Program-made: the position numbers and the translations under genes
Notes under the pieces: model-generated
What the model was told of the DNA's origin: nothing
The model's input: the letters and a program-made list of their open reading frames with translations, nothing else
The model's database searches: none
Source: Amorphochlora amoebiformis
Taxonomy: Eukaryota; Cercozoa; Chlorarachniophyceae
Assembly (NCBI GenBank): GCA_054601695.1
Contig: BAAHQB010000014.1
Coordinates: 682,001 to 746,000 of the forward strand
DNA length: 64,000 nucleotides
Direction of reading: 5' to 3'
Shown here: positions 1 to 64,000 of the stretch, piece after piece
Layout of the letters: every line of letters begins with the position of its first letter
Position numbering within the stretch: the first letter of the stretch is position 1

Positions 1-291
1 GACGGCGATAGTGGTATGCAGATGGTGAACTAAGGGTAGTGCGTTGAGATATCTTCTTGGTCTCGAGTACACGAGCGCACAGACTGTCCGTGGCACAGAC
101 GTGAAAGAACAAACGCCTTGGGCGGGTGCACTCCGGTTTCTAGGAGAGGAGTGGCCCAGCTTACTGACCCTCTAATGCTGAAAAACCTTCCCAAAGACAG
201 CGGGAAATAATTTCGATTTAAGGATACACGCCCTTGGGTATAGATGGCAACGGCGAAAAAGATTTCACTGCGCCAAGCGCGCGGAAGCGCG
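1..291. other. Upstream flank of the enkurin gene, no gene recognised
   Basis: Moderately GC-balanced sequence without long dinucleotide repeats. It probably holds the promoter and 5' untranslated region of the enkurin-domain gene that starts near 292. A long open frame on the minus strand crosses this stretch, but it has no recognisable motif and overlaps the supported plus-strand exons, so it is treated as spurious. Confidence 0.4.
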
Positions 292-1770
292 ATGTCGGAG
301 CTTCTCAACCCCACCAAAGGATACAGGTTCGAAACCCAGCACGGTTCCCGAGGATGACACTTTGATTCGTAACATGCAGGGGATCTCTTGAAAAGAAGGG
401 AATAAAACCCAAGAACCATCACTCGCAGAACATCCGTGCTCTACGTGAACGGCAGCAACAGAACAGAGCCCTCAGAGCGGACAAGGAAGCGGAGCAGCGG
501 AGACAGGTCGAACACGATGACGTTCCCTCTTCGAATTCCGACTTGATTAACGTAACCAATTGCAGCTTGAGGCCGAAAAGACGCGACTGTCGAAGTTCAA
601 AGGAGTCAAGTCAGCTGTGGCGGCGAACTTGAGCAAAGATCCCAAGAAGGGGCATCAATTTCTTCGCAAGCAAACCGCCATTGCAAGATCCACATCAATT
701 GCAGGAGCAGCACGGGAATCCAGGGGAGCTGGAAGACGCGTGAAGACAAAGCCGCCTGTCCCTTCTGCTCAGGTACGAGCAAGCAAATCTGGGTATTTGA
801 GAAATCAATTTCATTCAATTAGCTTGATTTCACCAGGTTGAGTACGTGGATGTCGATGCCGAAGTCGACCGTGGGCTTACGATGAAGAAGCCCAAGAACT
901 ATCTTGCAGCCAACAGGATGGCGGCTGGAATGACGAAAAGTCGAGCCCCGAAGGTATTGTGCACGGAGGGTGAGCCAAATTCCTCTATTATACTCTGCCA
1001 GGCCTCCAAAAAACATTTGTGAGAGTTTACATAGGCTTCTCCGTTTGATACCCATCTGCTAACCCCTACCCATTCGTGGTATGGGTAGAAACGGGCTTGA
1101 AGTAGTCTAACTCGCTGCGACCCTGAGCCATTTCTTGCCGAAAATATAAAGTAAAAACAAACACGTGACGAAAAAGAAACGTCACGGACGTTTCAGGCGT
1201 TATGCGAAGATCAAGTTCTGAAGTCATTTATCCACAGGCCATGGCGGCACCGACCAATAGAAACTTCGGCAAGATACCGGACTAGTAGTCTCTCTCTTTT
1301 CTCTTCTCTCCCTCTCTATCTCTCTCTCTCTCTCTCCCTCACTCTCTCTCTCTCTCTCTCTTGTGAGCGGATACGGCTTTGGATTCCCGCTCTCTTTTCT
1401 CAGTCTTCTTACCTCATTTCATCATCCAATCGCTTCACTGCGGTCGAATAATATTCTTTTTTTTATCTTCCAGTATTCTTGAGAGGAAGATTGAGCTGGA
1501 GAAGAAGAAAGAACAAGAGTATATATATATATGTGTATGTATATAGATGTGTGTACATATGTGTGTGTATAATGCAAACATATATATATATATATAGGCA
1601 CAGATTATGAGTACAGTGGTAATCAGACTAATTGATATGTCCTTGCTTGACAGGCGTCAAGCCTCAAAGAAAAGTAAAGTTCCCCCTGGAATGATCCTGG
1701 TTCCCGAGGAGGAGCGATTAGAGACACTCGCAAAACTACGTTCGGGTACTTAATCTACATACATACATAT

Positions 1771-1815
<45 letters not shown>

Positions 1816-2323
1816 TTAATTGTATTTATAAAATATATATAAATTATATATATATATCAATATATACATATATATATATATATATTAAAGATATGTATAT
1901 ATATATGCATGTATAAACGTATATATTATATTATACATTTATAATGTATTATATATGCGTATACGCGTATATATAACTGTAGGAAAGCAACAAATTAACA
2001 AAGAGATCTTAAGATTGCCCCTCGTCGTTGAAACACTCACCCGCAAGCGGGTATCTACCCTATTAATATTCTACGGGCTTAAGCCATGAGAGCATACATA
2101 CACATCATCCTATCATATTACTCTGCACGTATTGACATATATATTATATATACATATATATATATATATATAATATATATATACATATGTGTATGTATAC
2201 CATAGGTGAATATCTTGAAATATTACAAATATATAGGCCAAAAAAGCTCTGGAGGACAAGATGAAGGAAATCGACGAAGCTATTAAGGTGTTTAGTCAAA
2301 AGCAAGTATTCATTGAAGAGTAA
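292..2323 (+). CDS. Enkurin-domain protein (ENKD1/ENKUR family), nine exons
   Basis: Proposed exons: 292-326, 380-506, 566-772, 837-953, 1238-1284, 1474-1518, 1654-1745, 1983-2050 and 2237-2323 (TAA stop). They sum to 825 nt, or 274 residues, in unbroken phase. The N-terminal part has the ENKD1-like motif KPKNH followed by NIRALRERQ. The middle has KNYLAANRMAAG, like the ENKUR segment before its conserved domain. The C-terminal third is the enkurin domain: KIPDYILERK, then VPPGMILVPEEERLETL, then LEDKMKEIDEAIKVFS before the end. Members of this family bind microtubules in cilia and centrioles (established for ENKUR, FAP106 and ENKD1). The role here is inferred from that. The first two introns are only 53 and 59 bp with weak donors (GTTCGA, GTCGAA), so exon 1 and the start codon are the least certain part. 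Confidence 0.82.
1286..1361. repeat. (CT)n polypyrimidine tract in an enkurin intron
   Basis: Nearly pure CT dinucleotides follow the 5' splice site of the intron between the exons ending at 1284 and starting at 1474. It may double as an extended polypyrimidine tract, but it lies far from the acceptor. Confidence 0.8.
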
Positions 2324-2488
2324 TAAGTCTACTAGGAGCTCATTGGTACCAATTGACTCTTTGCACGTAACGAACTTTTCATAGTATTGCCATTCTTACA
2401 TATATCTCGTGGTGCATAAATACATATTTATGCGCATATGTATGTATGTATATGTATGTATATATATGTGTATATGTGTATATATTTG

Positions 2489-2521
<33 letters not shown>

Positions 2522-2572
2522 ATGTATGATTATAGGATATTTGTGTATATGTATGTATATGCGTATATCTAC

Positions 2573-2615
<43 letters not shown>

Positions 2616-2805
2616 TAATATATATATATATATGAGTATTTGTAGTAAATTTGTACATATACATACATATATATAGAGTATTTGTAGTAAATTTGTACAG
2701 TGACAATGTATCAATTGATCATGTAATAACATGTGTATACTCTTGGTACTAAGTAAAAGTAATACAATAAATTAAAGTGTAGGTATCTAGTATATACATA
2801 CATCT

Positions 2806-2849
<44 letters not shown>

Positions 2850-2850
2850 T

Positions 2851-2916
<66 letters not shown>

Positions 2917-3409
2917 CACGCATAGTATCTAGAGTATTTCTAGATTAGTATCTGGAGTATTACTTAGTACCGTGTGTATCTACTATGATACTATAGCTAG
3001 CTAGCGCCTAGGCTACTACGTAGTATCTAGAGTATTTTAGCTGCCTATGATCTAGATGATCTACCGAATACATTACTCTAGATCTAGTAGATAGTACTAC
3101 TAGATAGTAGATACTAGACATACATATCTAGATATACTAAGTTACATGTAGTATAACTAGTATATCATCGATCGATATCATATTATTCATATACTAGATC
3201 TAGTAGATCTAGTAGTTCTAGTAGTTATAGCATCGGATACATCTGGTACTACTAGTACTAGTGGTACTATCATGATACCAGATGCAAATACTAGAATACT
3301 ATACTAGATACTACTAGTATAGGCTAGATGAAAAATCGGATGTGATTACATGCCATGATCATGATTCATGATGTATATATGTATATATACATATATATGT
3401 ATGTATATA

Positions 3410-3456
<47 letters not shown>

Positions 3457-3833
3457 TATATTATAATATATATATATTATAATATATATATATAATATAT
3501 AACGTCTAGAGTATATATATATAGGTAACGAACATTATTCACGATACAAACATTATCTCTAGTATCTAGATTGTCATATATTGCATAGTAGATATATATT
3601 GTAATTGATACAGTAAATCCCAATATACAAATTTACCGTAGAACTTCTATGATAAAACACTGGCTACAAAAGAACACATGTCACTTCAAACTTCAACATT
3701 AAAAAAAAAAAGAGGTACGTTTCGAGCCACCGCCCACCCGGATCTGTAGCTAACTACACTCGAGTGGATAGCTAATAAGTACTCAATAGTAGTAAGTATT
3801 ATCAAGCAGTATCTAGAATATGTAATAAGCGGC
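2324..3833. other. Convergent intergenic region: TA repeats and a CTAG-rich island
   Basis: This lies between the stop codons of the enkurin gene (+) and the TMEM184-like gene (-), so both 3' ends fall here. It holds (TA)n and (TG)n runs near 2440-2640, long (TA)n at 2810-2910 and 3415-3500, and a non-repetitive CTAG-rich island at 2921-3345. The last 200 bp before 3834 are ordinary sequence and probably include the 3' untranslated region of the minus-strand gene. No RNA gene was recognised. Confidence 0.6.
2921..3345. repeat. CTAG/ACTAGT palindrome-rich island
   Basis: This stretch is built almost entirely from overlapping words such as CTAGAT, TAGTAT, ACTAGT and TATCTAG, with no fixed period. 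It resembles the island at 41790-42600 and the shorter ones at 17280-17475 and 63480-63790. It has no coding potential in any frame. Confidence 0.65.
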
Positions 3834-11231
<7,398 letters not shown>

Positions 11232-11388
11232 CGCATCAACGGGTGGGACACTGGTAGGACATAAGGGAAAGAAATATATCGGAATCCCGGATATTTTTTT
11301 TCGAATCCCGTAATGAATCTCTGGTGATCTCTGTAAGTCTCTCTACTTCTCCGGTGACCTCATTGCCCCGAGGGCCGAGTTAGTTGAG
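11232..11388. promoter_or_regulatory. Short divergent upstream region shared by two genes
   Basis: Only 157 bp separate the proposed start codons of the TMEM184-like gene (-) and the WBP4-like gene (+), so a bidirectional promoter is likely. The octamer GAATCCCG appears twice (about 11282 and 11303) around a short T-run. No TATA box can be told from background. Both start codons are predictions, so the true promoter may differ. Confidence 0.45.
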
Positions 11389-17193
<5,805 letters not shown>

Positions 17194-17549
17194 GTCAGAC
17201 TTTCTACGCAATGTGACAACTCGCCAGCTGTACAATATTTCCTTTAAGTGCCATCTAATGTTCTAGAGAATTTACTCACTGTTCAAACTGGTTTAATATC
17301 GACTGGATCATGATCCAGATACTAGTAGTTCTGTAACTAGAGATACTACTGTACTATTCTCAAAGTAACGAATTGGCATACTAGCATAGATTAGATTGAC
17401 GTGGATCTAGTAGATTTACTATCTATAGTACTACAAGTACTAGACACTAGAGACTAGTCTAACGGGAATAATGCAATACCCACATTCATTTAAATTCGTT
17501 GTTTCGTGTACATATATATATATATATATATATATCTAGATATATACTA

Positions 17550-17603
<54 letters not shown>

Positions 17604-17725
17604 AGACATATATAAGTCTGAACCAATGCAGTATCATGATAATCTAGATAATTACTAGAATTAACATTAAACTTTCGCATTGTGACTGACAGCGAAACAC
17701 TAATCATCTAGTGATTCACATCACA
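17194..17725. other. Convergent intergenic region with a small CTAG-rich patch
   Basis: This lies between the stop codons of the WBP4-like gene (+) and the kinase gene (-). It contains a CTAG/ACTAG-rich patch (about 17280-17475) and (TA)n near 17513-17600. Both 3' untranslated regions must fall here. No additional gene was recognised. Confidence 0.55.
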
Positions 17726-40741
<23,016 letters not shown>

Positions 40742-41129
40742 AATTGCCGAAAAGAACAAAGAAGTTCCCAATTTTATCGGCTGCGGTAAATTTAATTTGT
40801 GACATGGCCCTTTGTATCCCGTATTCGCACCCGTGAAGAAACGCCACGAGTGTAACGTTACTCCTGGTTCAGCCCGGGTTCCACACAGTCGGCGCCGCCG
40901 TAGTATAATTCAGGCCGCACGCGCACAGGGTAGTATCAATGACGCTATGGTGCCTAGAACTCGGTCTAGTCGGTGGGTTGTCTATCGAAGAGATACAAAC
41001 TCGAATTTGAATGTTCCAGATTAGTCTTGAACGCAAGCCATCATGCAATCGTTGCGTAGCTAGCTAATCTAAGCTCCTATATACATAGCCTATATCGTGG
41101 CACCGTTGGCTATAATATGTTATTGATCA

Positions 41130-41208
<79 letters not shown>

Positions 41209-41308
41209 GTTCCATATGGTCGCCGAGTACTATATGACGTAGTGCTGTTGTAATAGCCATGCAGTTCGATCTCCTTATATGTGCTATAATATTATATGTA
41301 TAATATAT

Positions 41309-41340
<32 letters not shown>

Positions 41341-41360
41341 TATAAAAACACATACATATA

Positions 41361-41546
<186 letters not shown>

Positions 41547-41547
41547 G

Positions 41548-41670
<123 letters not shown>

Positions 41671-41789
41671 TATTTAATATATATATATATGTATGTATAT
41701 ATATATATATACATATATATATGCATATATATCAAGTATATGTATACATATATCATGATGTATATATTAGTTGATATTATATCTAGCAT

Positions 41790-42441
41790 ATATTTCCAGA
41801 ACTAATATGCTACATAGTATAACTAGTATATACTCAGTATAGGGTATATCTAGTATACGTTATATATATACCTAGTAAATTTTTACATCCGATAGTAGAT
41901 CTAGTATAGACAGATAGTACACATATCTAGCATTGATATATATCATCTAGATCATAGTATACCATAGTATAAGTATATCTAGTATCTAGAGTATATATAC
42001 TAGATAAATCATAGGTACCGGCATGGTCTATTTTCTAGATCCAGTCTATATAGTCTAGATACTCTATCTAGATATACTAGGCTCTAGATACAATCTACTA
42101 GATATAGTCTGCATGATATAGTCTAGATAGTAATTAGTTAACTACTCATTATACTACTAGACTAGTAATATATGATATGATATGATATATATATATATAT
42201 ATATATATAATATGATATATACTCTAGTACTCTAGATACTCTAGATCTAGCTAGTACTAGACTATGATATATCTAGTATATATGAATCATATGATATATG
42301 TAAATTATATATAATATAATATAAATATATTTAGAATATAAATAAATATATATGTGTACTCATACTAAGTCCTACTACTAGTACTAGTCCTATCACTAGT
42401 ATCATGACTAGATATACTAGATATACTAGATATATATACTA

Positions 42442-42472
<31 letters not shown>

Positions 42473-42600
42473 GTATATCATAGTATCTAGAGTATATACA
42501 TATACTAGATATATCTAGTATATATATATATATACTAGATATACTAGATATTTGTATTCATGTACAGTACTATGCCAGCTAGACTCTACAATTCAGCTAG
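41790..42600. repeat. Large CTAG-rich island
   Basis: About 800 bp composed of overlapping TATCTAG, CTAGATA, ACTAGT, CTAGTA and TCTAGA words without a constant period, with only short (TA)n stretches. The same vocabulary appears at 2921-3345, 17280-17475 and 63480-63790. No frame is coding. All four islands are intergenic or next to gene ends. Confidence 0.7.
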
Positions 42601-42803
42601 TTCAGATTTAAATTTGAACTTAAATAAAATAACTATCATCCAAAATTGAATCGCAAGGGCACGCAGGTATGTCCGTGCACACTAAATCGCTCATGCGCTT
42701 TCAATGTCGCCTCCTTATCATAGTTGCATCTTGTTATGAAGTTTCATGTAGTTTTGTACACATATGTTATCTATAGCGTCCTATTGCCATAAAAAAGCTT
42801 GCT

Positions 42804-51676
<8,873 letters not shown>

Positions 51677-52087
51677 CAACCTCAAAATTCCTCCTTACCG
51701 CCACGAACAAGCCTACTTCAACGCCGAACAAATACACAAGGAGGAAAAACTCTCTTGTTAGTCGATCCTCCCTTCATCTCCCGCCTTCAAACCATATGTC
51801 TAACCTCCCACTCAACCTCCCGGCAGTGCATACACGCATACAAACCCACAGCGAGAGAAAAAAGAAAGCGAGAGTGCTCTCACAGGACCCTTTGCAGCTC
51901 CAAGTAACTTCCGGGCTTAGTTACTTCCCCAATTCTGTCCGTTTCAACGATTGTGTACGATAATTGTTACTACATATTTCGCTTTCTGTGAATCGTAACA
52001 GGCTCCGTCTGACTCCCCTAATCATTGAGTTTTGGGTCTAATGTCTCACACGTGCCATTGTCCCACGCATGTCCCATTAGTCACAAA
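51677..52087. promoter_or_regulatory. Divergent upstream region of the AIDA and ankyrin genes
   Basis: These 411 bp of ordinary, fairly GC-rich sequence separate the two proposed start codons, which point away from each other. A shared promoter is likely. No core element stands out. An apparent open frame across it has no motif and is unlikely to be real. Confidence 0.45.
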
Positions 52088-63286
<11,199 letters not shown>

Positions 63287-64000
63287 CTGGGCTTTCAATA
63301 GTGTCGCAGTACACATCTAGGCATTGCTAGAATCATGCGCACCAGTGTAATTTTTGGAGTGCCAGCCTAGCTCTGAATTAATTTCGATTTTAACTGCAAC
63401 CATGATTTCATCTATCATCGGCGATTCATCGCTCTACTAGCTTTAGTCGCTCTGTTCGCTGTCCCTTAGCTACTTCTATCTAGTCTATGTAGCTCTCCAG
63501 TTGTCTTGAATTTAGCTGGAGCTACTACTGCTAATACATAGAGCGAACACTCTCTAGACTCTAGACACAAGAAACATGTCATGATCAGTAGTACGTTAAG
63601 CCATTTCGATTTGAATCATACTACTAGTACTAGCCATACGGTAGTCATGAGCGAACGATAGGAACGACTAGAAGAGGAACCACAGAACCATGACTAGCAT
63701 GAGTCTGACGTGAGTATTTACTAATTTAAAATTATAATCAGTTCATGATCAATGACCATCATAACCAGATCTAGATCATACACCCTATGCTATGATTTTT
63801 ATTTAAGACGGTGTCTGATGCTTAGCATTCTGGGTATCATCGCCAAGGCTACCGCGGAAAACACATGCTTTAATGAGTGGCCGCTTATGATCTTGCCTAC
63901 ACGTAAGTGTAATAAGGTATATATATATATATATATATATGTATACATACATACATATATATATATATATTTATATATATATATATATATATATAATATA
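63287..64000. other. Downstream flank of the ankyrin gene
   Basis: Mostly non-repetitive sequence with a CTAG/ACTAGT-rich part at about 63480-63790, then (TA)n from about 63918 to the window end. No exon with convincing motifs was recognised. The ankyrin gene's 3' untranslated region must lie at its start. Confidence 0.5.

Noticed and set aside
30-422. 130-residue minus-strand open frame
   Set aside because: It overlaps plus-strand exons of the enkurin gene, shows no domain and has no supporting neighbours.

Overview
This window looks like nuclear DNA of an intron-rich, flagellated eukaryote, probably a protist. The species cannot be named from the sequence alone. Six spliced genes are scattered through a sea of (TA)n and related dinucleotide repeats. 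Long runs of tyrosine and isoleucine codons in any frame are translations of TATATA and are not genes. The evidence for coding is a set of short exons (19 to 207 bp) that carry recognisable protein motifs, end in GT or rarely GC donors and AG acceptors, and join in consistent reading phase. All three standard stop codons are used as terminators and none occurs inside an exon, so the genetic code appears standard.

Layout. (1) 292-2323 (+): enkurin-domain protein, ENKD1/ENKUR type, linked to cilia and microtubules. (2) 3834-11231 (-): seven-helix TMEM184/organic-solute-transporter-alpha protein. (3) 11389-17193 (+): WBP4/FBP21-like splicing factor with a U1-type zinc finger and, unusually, a Tudor domain. 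(4) 17726-40741 (-): a 50-exon gene fusing an EF-hand calcium-binding region to four tandem adenylate/UMP-CMP kinase domains. (5) 42804-51676 (-): AIDA homologue with the Aida-type C2 domain. (6) 52088-63286 (+): ankyrin-repeat protein with a possible N-myristoylation site.

Genes 2/3 and 5/6 are divergent pairs with short shared upstream regions (157 and 411 bp). Genes 1/2 and 3/4 converge.

The non-coding part has several layers: long (TA)n tracts that often begin exactly at a GTATAT donor; degenerate telomere-like CCCTAA/TTAGGG blocks inside introns; CT/GA low-complexity runs; islands rich in CTAG, ACTAGT and TAGATC palindromes; and a roughly 52-bp satellite family inside two AIDA introns, one copy of which switches orientation midway. 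There is also a possible solo LTR, plus several short duplicates of the acceptor end of an exon lying upstream of the true exon.

The most interesting object is the EF-hand/four-kinase fusion. The reconstructed exon chain sums to 3,237 nt, an exact multiple of three. Enkurin, AIDA and a multi-domain nucleotide kinase together suggest a ciliary theme, but that link is inference.
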